64,000 nucleotides of DNA, taken from AV69 sp963742315. Its GTDB lineage: Bacteria > Verrucomicrobiota > Verrucomicrobiia > Chthoniobacterales > UBA10450. The stretch's first letter is position 1. Each line of letters begins with the position of its first letter. The position numbers and the translations under genes are program-made. This document shows, in pieces, positions 19,615 through 28,125 of this stretch. The notes beneath the pieces are model-generated. The model worked only from the letters and a program-made list of their open reading frames with translations. It was not told the origin of the DNA and searched no databases. Where the stretch lies: contig CAVULE010000007.1 of NCBI GenBank assembly GCA_963742315.1, forward strand, positions 1 through 64,000, given 5' to 3'.

Positions 19615-20541
19615 ATGCCGGTGCAGATCATCGAACCCTCGACCTCTCCGGAAGCGACTTACAAGGCGCGCGAGGTCGAAGGAATTCTCGATCTTTATTT
19701 CTACCGCAAGATCGGGTTTTGGCTCGCGCAGTTTTTCGCGCGGCTGAAGGTCACGCCGGCAGGCGTGAGTCTTTTTGGCGCCCTCTGCGGCGTAATTGCG
19801 GGTCACCTCTACTTTTATCGCAATTTAGGCACAAATATCATCGGCATGGCGCTGCATGTCTTCGCCAATGCTCTCGATAACGCAGATGGCCAGTTGGCCC
19901 GCTTAACTCAAAGTGAGAGCCGGGAAGGTCGGGTTATAGACAGCCTGGCTGATCACCTCATCTTCTTAAGCATTTATTTCCATTTGGCGCTACGTTGTTG
20001 GATTGAAGGTGCATCGCCGCTCGTTTGGCTTCTGGCGGTGACTGCCGGAATTAGTCATGGTTTCCAAGGCGCCGCCGCCGATTATTACCGCACAAGCTAT
20101 CTTTATTTTGTAAAAGGCAGATCATTTGTGGATTTGGATTCTTCCGCGGCGCTGCGCTTGGATTATCAAGAACTCAGTTGGCGTGATCAGCCCTGGCGCA
20201 AGTTGTTGCTCGCACTCTATTTGAATTTCACCCGGCAACAGGAAATGCTTGCACCACATCTAAAACGATTGAGGGAGATATCGATTCGATCGTTTCCGCA
20301 CCAGATTCCGGAATGGTTCAATGCGCGGTACCAAAGGTCTGCCAGACCAATGTTTAAGTTGTGGGGATTATTGATGACAAACACGAGGATGCTTATTTTG
20401 TTTGCCGCCCTGTTGATTGGTCGGCCTGTTTGGTATTTTTGGACTGAAGTTACTGTCCTCAATCTCCTGCTCGCCTGGCTGATTTATCGTCAGGAAGAGA
20501 TGTCGCAATCGCTGCTTGAACTGGCGACGACGACACCTTAG
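19615..20541 (+). CDS. CDP-alcohol phosphotransferase, canonical motif (candidate ceramide head-group enzyme)
   Basis: 308 residues, membrane protein. The full family signature is present at 88-113: D88..D91G92..A95R96, eight residues, G105, D109, D113, in LDNADGQLAR and EGRVIDSLAD. Such enzymes swap CMP for an alcohol: CDP-diacylglycerol plus a head group, or a CDP-head-group plus a lipid alcohol. Between an SPT gene and a ceramide-synthase-like gene, a role in adding a phosphorylated head group to ceramide is the simplest guess. The substrate cannot be read from the sequence. It is 24 bases after spt and 14 bases before the next gene. Confidence 0.8.
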   Translation: MPVQIIEPSTSPEATYKAREVEGILDLYFYRKIGFWLAQFFARLKVTPAGVSLFGALCGVIAGHLYFYRNLGTNIIGMALHVFANALDNADGQLARLTQSESREGRVIDSLADHLIFLSIYFHLALRCWIEGASPLVWLLAVTAGISHGFQGAAADYYRTSYLYFVKGRSFVDLDSSAALRLDYQELSWRDQPWRKLLLALYLNFTRQQEMLAPHLKRLREISIRSFPHQIPEWFNARYQRSARPMFKLWGLLMTNTRMLILFAALLIGRPVWYFWTEVTVLNLLLAWLIYRQEEMSQSLLELATTTP

Positions 20542-20555
20542 GGAATCTGCCGTTC

Positions 20556-21689
20556 GTGTCCGAGATTAAGGTTTCGCAAGTGGCGTCGCGCGCGGACCGC
20601 AATGCCTTCATCCGGTTTCCCTGGTGTATCTACGACAACGACCCTGCGTGGGTGCCCCCGCTGATCATCGAGCGCAAGGCCTTTCTCAACCGCAAACGTC
20701 ATCCATTCTATCGGCACGGCGATGCCGCTTTGTTTCTCGCGAGGCAAAACCAGAAGATCGTGGGCCGGATTATGGCGAGCGACGATCCAAATTACAACGC
20801 CGTGCATCACTCAAATGTTGGTTGTTTTGGCCTTTTCGATTGCATTAATGATCCCGATGTCGCGGCTCTCCTTTTTGAAGCCGCCGCTAACTGGTTGCGA
20901 CAAAAAGATCGGCAAGAGATCTTGGGTCCGATTGATTATTCGACCAACTACACTTGTGGACTGTTAATTGACGGCTTTGCGCATTCGCCCACGCTTCTCA
21001 CCACCCACAATCCCTTTTATTACCAAAGTTTGGTCGAGCGCTGTGGCTTCACCAAAGTGATGGATTTTTACGCGTGGTGGTTCAGCGATCCGACTGAGGC
21101 CACCGCACGTTTGCGGAAATTGGCGACCCGACTCGGAAAGCGCGCACGCTTCACGATTCGCCAGGGCAACCTGCGAAATCTGGCGGTGGAGGGCGAGCGT
21201 TTGCGCTTAATCTATAATGACGCCTGGAAAGACAATTGGGGTTTCGTTCCATTTACCAAGGCCGAGTTTGAGCATTTGACGAAAGAGATGAAGCCGTTAT
21301 TGCGTCCCGATTTCACCGCTATCGCTGAGGTCGACGGCGAACCAGCCGGATTTGTCATTGGCCTGCCCGATATCAATGTGGCATTGCAAAAGATCGACGG
21401 TCGCCTAACGACATTGGGAATCCCAGTTGGATTGGTCAAGCTGCTCTATCATAAGGCGCGCCTGAAGAAGGCCCGATTAATTGCGATGGGAGTGCGCCCG
21501 CAGTTCCGCCGCCTAGGAGTGGCCGAGATGCTCGTCTTACGCGTGATGGAGGAAGGAATGGTGAAGGCCGGTTTCGCGGGGGAGCTAAGCATGACTCTGG
21601 AAAACAATTTCATGATTAATCGTTTCCTCGAAGCGATTGGAGCGCACCGCTACAAGACGTATCGCATCTACAGCAAATCAATCGGATAA
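20556..21689 (+). CDS. GNAT-fold N-acyltransferase, candidate bacterial ceramide synthase
   Basis: 377 residues from a GTG at 20,556. The N-terminal half contains RFPWCIYDNDPAWVPPLIIE, VGRIMASDD and GPIDYSTNYTCGLLIDGF. The C-terminal half is a GNAT acyl-CoA site (AMGVRPQFRRLGVAEMLVL, then MTLENNFMINRFLEAIGA). From memory this is the overall plan of the long GNAT-like proteins that include the Caulobacter ceramide synthase bCerS, which N-acylates 3-ketosphinganine or sphinganine. Tight spacing after SPT and the head-group enzyme supports that role, but identity to bCerS has not been computed. The alternative is an unrelated small-molecule acyltransferase. Confidence 0.65.
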   Translation: MSEIKVSQVASRADRNAFIRFPWCIYDNDPAWVPPLIIERKAFLNRKRHPFYRHGDAALFLARQNQKIVGRIMASDDPNYNAVHHSNVGCFGLFDCINDPDVAALLFEAAANWLRQKDRQEILGPIDYSTNYTCGLLIDGFAHSPTLLTTHNPFYYQSLVERCGFTKVMDFYAWWFSDPTEATARLRKLATRLGKRARFTIRQGNLRNLAVEGERLRLIYNDAWKDNWGFVPFTKAEFEHLTKEMKPLLRPDFTAIAEVDGEPAGFVIGLPDINVALQKIDGRLTTLGIPVGLVKLLYHKARLKKARLIAMGVRPQFRRLGVAEMLVLRVMEEGMVKAGFAGELSMTLENNFMINRFLEAIGAHRYKTYRIYSKSIG

Positions 21690-21808
21690 GCGTACCAAGG
21701 AGTGACGGTTTCCCAGTCGTCACTGGATATCTCGGTGGCTTCTTTTTCTTTGCCGTAGCCGGAGCGCTCGACCCATCCGCCGTGGCGCTCCTACAAAAAT
21801 ATCAAATG

Positions 21809-23080
21809 TTACATACGACTCCATTTTTCCCTCGCAGCGTTGGCATCCCCTGCCTTTAGCGAATCGTAGATGCTTGTCACCTTCTCGAAGACTGCGTCGA
21901 CGGTGATTGTTTGCATGCAAAGGTTGTTGCGACATACCGATTGCCGATTGTTGTAGGCGTTGACGCACGGACTGCACGCAATGCCAGCCCAAAGCGCAGT
22001 TGCGTTTGGCGAACGCGCGCCAAACAATTCCGGTGTTTCCGGTCCAAACAAAGTGATGACGTGAATCGGCGTCATGGAAGCGAAATGAGCCGGGCCGCTG
22101 TCGTTCGTCACCAAGATCTGACTCCGCGTATAAAGGACAAGGACCTGACGCAAGGTTGTTTTTCCGGCGAGTGAGATAACGCGGTTTGAATTAACTTCAG
22201 CCGCGAGTCGGTTATTGGCGCTCGCCTCGGCCGGTGCGCCGGTGAATGCGATAAACAAGTCCGGGTAACGTTCGAGCAGTCGCCGGGCAAGTTCGACGTA
22301 ACGCACCGGAGGCCAGCGCCTCAACGGTAGTAAATCACTCGCATTTGGATTAAGCAAAATGAGGGGCGCCGAACCGACTGCCGGGTTTTCGCGTTGTAAC
22401 AATGCCTCCACCTCCGCGGCCTCGCCTGGCGCCGGATTGAACTTGGCGAAGGATTGAGTCGCGGGCGGCTTGAAGTCGAAGGTCGGCAGCATCGTCGGAT
22501 CTCGTGTAAGCGCTTCCACCATGGCTTCGAACATCTGGCTGGTGTGGAGATGCGGATTGTAGAGAAGCCGATGTGTCATCAGGTCGCCGCGGTAGGGACC
22601 ATCTCCAAAAAACGTATGAAAGCCCACGCGTGATTTCGCGCCGGTCAAGAACGTGAGCATCGCGGAAAAGCGGGTCAAAAACTCCATATCGATCACGGCG
22701 TCGATGTCGATCTTGCGTGCGCGCAGGATTGCGCGAAAGGCACCGGTGGCAAGTGCGAACGGACTTTTGGTCGGAATGGTAATCACGTTTTGCTCCGGAA
22801 TGATTTCCATCACGTCGAGAATGAAGCGATTGTCCTCAAACACGACGAAGTAGACGTTCTCGCGTCCAACCATTCCCGCCGCGCGACGAATTGCAGGGTA
22901 AGCGAGGACGGTGGAGCCCTGCTCCGCGAACTTGATAAAGAGAACCCGTCGGACTCGACTAGGTCCTGGCGGATCCGCTGCCTCAAAGATTCTTCTGAAA
23001 AACGTCAAGATCGCGCAAAGCGGGATGCCAATCCACCGATCGGTGTGTTGCAGAGTCGAGATGCCTACGGGGAGATCCAT
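21809..23080 (-). CDS. Glycosyltransferase family 9 (heptosyltransferase-like)
   Basis: 423 residues. The N-terminal domain opens with RRVLFIKFAEQGSTVLAYPA and contains AVIDMEFLTRFSA. The C-terminal domain has the GT9 hallmark VTNDSGPAHFASM followed by TLFGPETPELFGA, where ADP-heptose-type donors bind, and a cysteine-rich end (CSPCVNAYNNRQSVCRNNLC) seen in many family members. It is convergent with the ceramide operon, its stop lying 119 bases past that operon's last gene. It may add a sugar to LPS core or to a glycosphingolipid; the sequence does not decide. Confidence 0.85.
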   Translation of the reverse strand: MDLPVGISTLQHTDRWIGIPLCAILTFFRRIFEAADPPGPSRVRRVLFIKFAEQGSTVLAYPAIRRAAGMVGRENVYFVVFEDNRFILDVMEIIPEQNVITIPTKSPFALATGAFRAILRARKIDIDAVIDMEFLTRFSAMLTFLTGAKSRVGFHTFFGDGPYRGDLMTHRLLYNPHLHTSQMFEAMVEALTRDPTMLPTFDFKPPATQSFAKFNPAPGEAAEVEALLQRENPAVGSAPLILLNPNASDLLPLRRWPPVRYVELARRLLERYPDLFIAFTGAPAEASANNRLAAEVNSNRVISLAGKTTLRQVLVLYTRSQILVTNDSGPAHFASMTPIHVITLFGPETPELFGARSPNATALWAGIACSPCVNAYNNRQSVCRNNLCMQTITVDAVFEKVTSIYDSLKAGDANAAREKWSRM

Positions 23081-23238
23081 GTTCTGGAAAAATACTATTC
23101 GCCGATATCTCTCTTAGCACGCTTGCGTTGATTCGTTACCCCTCGACCGGCCCAAGCTTAAACCTTTCTACTGATTGGCCCGCAAGCTGGCCGCAGTCGA
23201 ACCGGTGCCAGAAAGATTAAGCAAGGCAGATCAAGCGA

Positions 23239-24753
23239 TCAAGGAGAGCCAGCGCGCATCCGGTAAACCACACCTTCCGCGGTTCGTGCCACCGGCTGGT
23301 ACCGTTCCGCGAGAAGTTTGGCTAGAATCGGAAAGTCTCGCACGGGATATAGTGCGCCCGGCTCAGAGTAAAGATCGACAATGTAGGCCGGAGGATGCTT
23401 CTTAAAATCTTCCTCCAGTGTTGCCCACGCAAACGGCCTGATTCGATAACGAGTGTCGAGACCGGGAACAGTTCCGCCGAATATTGATCCCGTGAGTGGA
23501 AACGATAGGATGTAGCGACAGGCAGGACGTCGTTTCGCATCGAGATAGATCCTCGTCTTATGGCCCCAGACGAAAATCCTGTCGGTTGGAGCAGAATGCT
23601 CGAGCAAATAGCGTCCCGTCTCCAACGGTTCGCTCCGAGCCGCCAGCGCTACCCAATGCGAGATTGAGAACGCGACAATGGTGAGCGCCAACCAGACGTA
23701 GGTCAACGATGGTCGCAATAACCGATGAGGCGATTGCATCCTTCCGGTCCAAAGGTGCGCGTAAAAAGGCGCGGCAAGCAAAGCAAGGGGTGGAATCAGT
23801 TGGATGTAATAGTGTTCGTAAAAGCGCGCACCCGCCGCCGTGCCGACCGCGGATGCGGCCAGTAGTCCGAGGAGCGCGACTCGCTCAGCGTCCTTACCCG
23901 CCCAGAGACCGTGACGATCTCGAATCGCCAGCACCGCGCCCACCAGAAGTGGTAAGCATGCCCCAACGAAACCTAGCGTGAACAAGATTCCCTTTTTCCA
24001 GAAGATGTACGGGATGGTATGGTCGAGGATTGTCCAGTAGATCGTCTCGCGGAGGATGCCTTGTTCCTGGAGCACGACTGCGAAAAGAGCAAGAGCTCCA
24101 AAAAATCCTGTCGTGAGAATGGCGGCCTGGATGATAGCCTGGGTGCCTGTCAATCCGCGGCTGATCCGATAACTCGGAAGGAGTAAATAGATGCCGAGCG
24201 GTACGGCTGCAATCGCCGCTGGCTGTTTGAACAGAAAGCCCGCGCAAAGGAGCGCCCCCGCCGCTAATAGCTCTGGTCGCCATTTCGATGAACTTCGTTT
24301 CAATCCAATTGCCCATGCCCAGACGATTGGCAGGTTCATAACGATCTCGCCGTTGAACGCCAGGTTTTTATAGGCCGCCCAAGGTTGAAACACGCTGTAG
24401 AAAAGCGCAGCGACCAGTCCCGTTTCACGATCGAACAGTTGTTTGCCAATCGCATATAGCCCGACCATCGTGGCCAGCGCCCAACTCAGCGAAACTAAGT
24501 GCAGCGCCTTCCAATTGTACTTTCCCGCTACTTTGAAGACCGCCGCATATGTCCAGAACAACAGCGGCGGCTTCCGGTCGACCGCGTCAATGTAGGGACG
24601 ACCTCCGTCGACGATCTCGTTCGCTATTACAGAATAACCTGCCTCATCATCAATCGGTAATGGATGCAAAAGCGCAGGAAGTCGGATCGCGATGGTGAGT
24701 AGAACAATCCCAAGCGCAGCGAACTGAAATTGTCGAAAGCTAAGGCTGAACAT
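23239..24753 (-). CDS. GT39-like polytopic glycosyltransferase, copy 1
   Basis: 504 residues with about ten membrane helices. The start IAIRLPALLHPLPIDDEAGY carries the acidic motif (here DDE) of GT-C enzymes such as PMT/ArnT, followed by IDAVDRKPPLLFWTYAAVF. Enzymes of this type move a sugar from polyprenyl phosphate to an acceptor outside the inner membrane. ATG 24,753 lies inside the end of the upstream paralogue (14-base overlap), so the pair is translationally linked. The predicted periplasmic tail (YRIRPFAWATLEEDFKKHPP) is nearly the same as in copy 2. Confidence 0.8.
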   Translation of the reverse strand: MFSLSFRQFQFAALGIVLLTIAIRLPALLHPLPIDDEAGYSVIANEIVDGGRPYIDAVDRKPPLLFWTYAAVFKVAGKYNWKALHLVSLSWALATMVGLYAIGKQLFDRETGLVAALFYSVFQPWAAYKNLAFNGEIVMNLPIVWAWAIGLKRSSSKWRPELLAAGALLCAGFLFKQPAAIAAVPLGIYLLLPSYRISRGLTGTQAIIQAAILTTGFFGALALFAVVLQEQGILRETIYWTILDHTIPYIFWKKGILFTLGFVGACLPLLVGAVLAIRDRHGLWAGKDAERVALLGLLAASAVGTAAGARFYEHYYIQLIPPLALLAAPFYAHLWTGRMQSPHRLLRPSLTYVWLALTIVAFSISHWVALAARSEPLETGRYLLEHSAPTDRIFVWGHKTRIYLDAKRRPACRYILSFPLTGSIFGGTVPGLDTRYRIRPFAWATLEEDFKKHPPAYIVDLYSEPGALYPVRDFPILAKLLAERYQPVARTAEGVVYRMRAGSP

Positions 24754-26260
24754 TGGTCCGATAAACCACACCTTCCGCGGTTCGTGCCACCGGTTGATAC
24801 CGTTCCGCGATAAGCTTGGCCAGAATCGGGAAGTCTCGCACCGGATACCGGTTGCCTGGCTCAGCTTGGTTGTCGACGATGTAAGCGGGCGGGTGCTTCG
24901 CAAAATCTCTTTCAAGCGTTGCCCATGCGCCCGGCAAAATCCGGTTCCGAGTATCGATACCCGGCGGCAGCCCGCCGAAAACAAAGCCTGTGAGCGGGAA
25001 TGTCGCGATGTAGCGACAGGCGGGATGTCGTCGCGCATCAAGATAGATCTTCGACGTTTGACCCCAGACGAAAATCCTGTCGTTCGGAGCGGAATGCTCG
25101 AGCAAATAGCGTCCCGTCTCCAATGGCTCGCGTCGGCCAGACAGCTCTATCCAGTCCCAGGTTGAGACGGCGACAGCAGTCAGCGCCAACCAAGCGTAGG
25201 TGACAACAGGTCGCAATAACCAATGATGGGATTGTATTCTCCCGGCCCAAAGCTGTGCATAGTAAGGCGCGGCCAGCAGGGCAAGGGGAGGAACGAGCTG
25301 AATGTAGTAGTGTTCATAAAACCGGGCGCCCGCCGCTGCGCCCACCGCCGACGCAACGAGTAGTCCGAGAAGCGCAGTTCGTTCGGCGTTCTTGCCCGCC
25401 CAGATAGCGTGCTTGTCTCGAATTGCCATCGCCGCGCCCATCAGCAGTGGTAAGAACCCCACGACGTACGCCAGTGTGACCAAGATTCCCTTTTTCCAGA
25501 AAACATATGGGACCGTATGGTCGGTGATCGTCCAATAGATTGCCTCGCGGAGGATGCCCTGCCGATGAAGCACGACCGCCACAAGCGCGAGAGTCCCAAA
25601 AAAACCTGCCGTAAGCATGGCGGCCTGAGTGACGGACGCGGTTAGCAGCAATCTGCGGCTCGCGCGATAGCTTGGGAGAAGCAGATAAGTGCCTAGAGGA
25701 ACCGCAGCGATCGCAGCCGGTTGTTTAAGTAAAAATGCGACGCTCAGAAGCGCACCCGACACTAGAAGTTCGGGCCGTACTCGTGACGAGCTCCACCGGA
25801 GGCCGATCGCCCATGCCCACACGATAGGAAGATTCATCAACAGTTCGCCGTCGAAGGCTATGTTTTGCGCTCTCCCGCAGGGTTGGAAAACACTGTAGAA
25901 CAACGCCGCGATCAATCCGGTGTTGCGATCGAATAACCCTGTGCCAATCAAATAAAGACCGGCCATGGTAGCCAGCGTCCAGACCAATGCGACTATGTGG
26001 AGCACCTTCCAGTTGTACTTTCCGGCCAGCTCGAACACCGCGGCATATGTCCAGAAGAGGAGTGGCGGTTTGCGTTCGACCGCGTCGAGGTATGGTCGAC
26101 CGCCGTCCACAATTTCGTTGGCCACGACAGAATACATTGATTCACTGTCAATTGGCTGTGGATGTAGAAGTGACGGAAGCCGGATCGCGATGGTCAGTAA
26201 GACGACGCCCAGCGCGGCCCACTGGAACTGTCGCAAATTATGATCTTGCTTACCCACCAT
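24740..26260 (-). CDS. GT39-like polytopic glycosyltransferase, copy 2
   Basis: 506 residues and clearly a tandem duplicate of the downstream gene: RQFQWAALGVVLLTIAIRLP against RQFQFAALGIVLLTIAIRLP, DAVERKPPLLFWTYAAVFEL, GARFYEHYYIQLVPPLALLA, and a matching tail PVARTAEGVVYR. In this copy the first acidic loop reads PIDSESMYSVVANE, so DDE became DSE; whether both carboxylates survive is worth checking. About ten membrane helices. It is the upstream gene of the pair; the region before it (26,261-26,541) is non-coding on this strand and should hold the promoter. Confidence 0.8.
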   Translation of the reverse strand: MVGKQDHNLRQFQWAALGVVLLTIAIRLPSLLHPQPIDSESMYSVVANEIVDGGRPYLDAVERKPPLLFWTYAAVFELAGKYNWKVLHIVALVWTLATMAGLYLIGTGLFDRNTGLIAALFYSVFQPCGRAQNIAFDGELLMNLPIVWAWAIGLRWSSSRVRPELLVSGALLSVAFLLKQPAAIAAVPLGTYLLLPSYRASRRLLLTASVTQAAMLTAGFFGTLALVAVVLHRQGILREAIYWTITDHTVPYVFWKKGILVTLAYVVGFLPLLMGAAMAIRDKHAIWAGKNAERTALLGLLVASAVGAAAGARFYEHYYIQLVPPLALLAAPYYAQLWAGRIQSHHWLLRPVVTYAWLALTAVAVSTWDWIELSGRREPLETGRYLLEHSAPNDRIFVWGQTSKIYLDARRHPACRYIATFPLTGFVFGGLPPGIDTRNRILPGAWATLERDFAKHPPAYIVDNQAEPGNRYPVRDFPILAKLIAERYQPVARTAEGVVYRTNVQP

Positions 26261-26541
26261 CTGTATCGCCGCCGATGATTTCGCTCTTAGATTCTCAAGT
26301 CCCCCGTCGCGCGACGTAATCCGCTCAAAATATGCCCACCAACATTCCCCTCCGTCACTTCGTTTAGATAGAAGAACGACCGGCGCGCGAAGAACTGCCG
26401 CCGTATTGGGATTGTCGATTGAAAAATTCTTTTGTTCATTTTTCGGCGAAAGTTATGGCGAACCTCGACCGTAAAAAATCCTGTCTGCATCTCGGCGACA
26501 TGGCGTCTTCGCCGGTTCAACGGTAGAAACGATGCTCGCCC
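26261..26541. other. Non-coding stretch between the GT39-like pair and the desaturase relic
   Basis: I see no gene here on either strand. It lies upstream of the minus-strand GT39-like pair and so probably contains its promoter. It ends at the relic desaturase start codon. Confidence 0.4.
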
Positions 26542-26637
26542 ATGCAGTCTGCCTTTTACCAATCGGAACTTGACCAACAACAAGCCCGGCGCGAGCGATT
26601 ATTAAAGCGCATCCGAAAGTTCGGCAGCTAATGTTAA
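26542..26637 (+). pseudogene. Relic of the 5' end of a DEGS-like desaturase gene
   Basis: Starting at ATG 26,542 the reading MQSAFYQSELDQ matches MQAAFFQSESDQ of the intact desaturase. After one frame shift it continues as PARARAIIKAHPKVRQLM (first residues approximate), matching GRARAIIKAHPEVRQLM. DNA identity continues to about 26,635 and then stops at the end of the neighbouring minus-strand gene. Only about 30 codons remain, so it is a dead fragment. Confidence 0.8.
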
Positions 26638-27932
26638 CCTAACGGCAGATCAGTGGAACTCTGGCGTCGGGTAACATAACGTATCCAGCCGGAGTGCAGG
26701 AGATCAACGGCTGCGGTTGCGACTTCCCAGAATGCCATGACAATGAGCGCCTTTTGCGGCATGGCCAAAACAACGCAAGCCACAAGCACCCAGACATAAA
26801 TATTGCGCCGCCCGCCGACCAAACGGACGATTCGATCGAAAAGACCGGGTCCAACCAGCGATTTCTCCGCTGGCACGTAAACCCCTAGTTTGCCAATGCC
26901 ATCGAGCGCCTCTGCCACAATGAGCAGAGCCAGGTAGAAAAAAGCATTAGGCAGTTGGCCTGAGACATAGAAGTGATACGCAAGTGCCGTCGGCCAGACC
27001 ACCTCGAAGAATGAATCGAACCAATGCTCAATCTTGCCAGTCTTAGATGTCTCTACCTTGATTCGCGCCTGCTTGCCGTCGAGACCATCGAGGATGCCGA
27101 TAATCAACGCGAGCAGAATTCCCCAAACGAGATGACCTGTCGCGAAAAGAATCGAAGTTCCAAAAGCTAAGATTATCCATGACACGGTGAGCTGACCAGA
27201 CGTGATGGCGGTTTTGCAAAGTTTTGAAATGAGAAAGGTTTCGAGGGGAGCGTGAATGCGCGCGGGAAAATCCTGGGTCCCTTTTTGCACTGAGTTAAGC
27301 AAAATGCGCTCCGCTAGTTTGACACGTGGCGGAGGCGGCGCCGGAAACCAAAACGGCCTGAGCCTTCGCCGCAGGGCCGGTGAGTAGGAGGGTTGGTCGG
27401 TGACATCGACTGCCGCAATTGCGTTTTGTTCCAAGCCGTTGTTAATCGCGTTTTCGAGAGGACCACTCTTGGTCGAAACCCAGTCGCGTTGCAGCAGTGC
27501 CGCACCGCAGACCTTCGCGTGCAGTGCGTTTGGGGCCTGAGTCACCAGCGCTTGAAGTTTCGCCGGCACAGCCGAATCGACCAGGACTGCGGGTGACTCT
27601 TGCGTCGCGAGCAACTGCAATAAACGACTGTCGAAGACGGCATCGCCTCGGATGACGAGAAGAAGTTGAGCGGCGTCCGGCCAAATGTCGACGATCTGTT
27701 CGATCCTTAGCGAGCCATTCGGTCGAGTGCGAAGCGTCAATGCCAACTGCGCCCGCGGCCATGATGGGCGAGCCAGTTCGTCGGCGATTCGCTCAGACGT
27801 GCTCGAAAGAATTGTCGCGCGCTGAATTCCGCAACGTTGCAGCGTCCGCAACAGGCGCTCGAGCGTCGAGATTCCGCACAGCTCGATCAACGCACCGGGG
27901 CAATCGGCCAGGATAACGCACTCATGAACCAT
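26634..27932 (-). CDS. Nucleotidylyltransferase-like / CDP-alcohol phosphotransferase fusion, copy 1
   Basis: 432 residues from ATG 27,932. Residues 1-190 have the order of a sugar-nucleotidyltransferase fold (ISTLERLLRTLQRCGIQRAT, LLLVIRGDAVFDSRLLQLL), but the glycine-rich GxGxRL loop is replaced by ILADCPGALIELCG. Residues 215-430 are a polytopic CDP-alcohol phosphotransferase domain with DGLDGKQAR, after which acidic residues come one position early: G-KIE-HWF-D-SFF-E. The architecture recalls the IPCT-DIPPS fusion that makes CDP-inositol and joins it to inositol phosphate in thermophiles. With a separate, intact nucleotidylyltransferase nearby, the N-domain may be regulatory. Its stop codon touches the desaturase relic. 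Confidence 0.75.
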   Translation of the reverse strand: MVHECVILADCPGALIELCGISTLERLLRTLQRCGIQRATILSSTSERIADELARPSWPRAQLALTLRTRPNGSLRIEQIVDIWPDAAQLLLVIRGDAVFDSRLLQLLATQESPAVLVDSAVPAKLQALVTQAPNALHAKVCGAALLQRDWVSTKSGPLENAINNGLEQNAIAAVDVTDQPSYSPALRRRLRPFWFPAPPPPRVKLAERILLNSVQKGTQDFPARIHAPLETFLISKLCKTAITSGQLTVSWIILAFGTSILFATGHLVWGILLALIIGILDGLDGKQARIKVETSKTGKIEHWFDSFFEVVWPTALAYHFYVSGQLPNAFFYLALLIVAEALDGIGKLGVYVPAEKSLVGPGLFDRIVRLVGGRRNIYVWVLVACVVLAMPQKALIVMAFWEVATAAVDLLHSGWIRYVTRRQSSTDLPLG

Positions 27933-28125
27933 CGTGATTTGCTTGATACCAAGCCGCAGAGAGGGTCCGCTCCGGCCCTCGTCACTAGTAAACACCGCGC
28001 TCTTACTCCGCAAGTCCTGCTGTTTTCGGCCCAGTCCGCTTGCTCCCACGGCGACTCAGTGGTATGCCAAAGGTCCTGTGGTTGCCCAAAGTCTGTCTCC
28101 GGCGGCATCTCTGACCACCCCGAGC

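Noticed and set aside
26287..26583. 98-codon minus-strand frame between the GT39-like pair and the fusion gene
   Set aside because: No motif, and it lies antisense to the desaturase relic.
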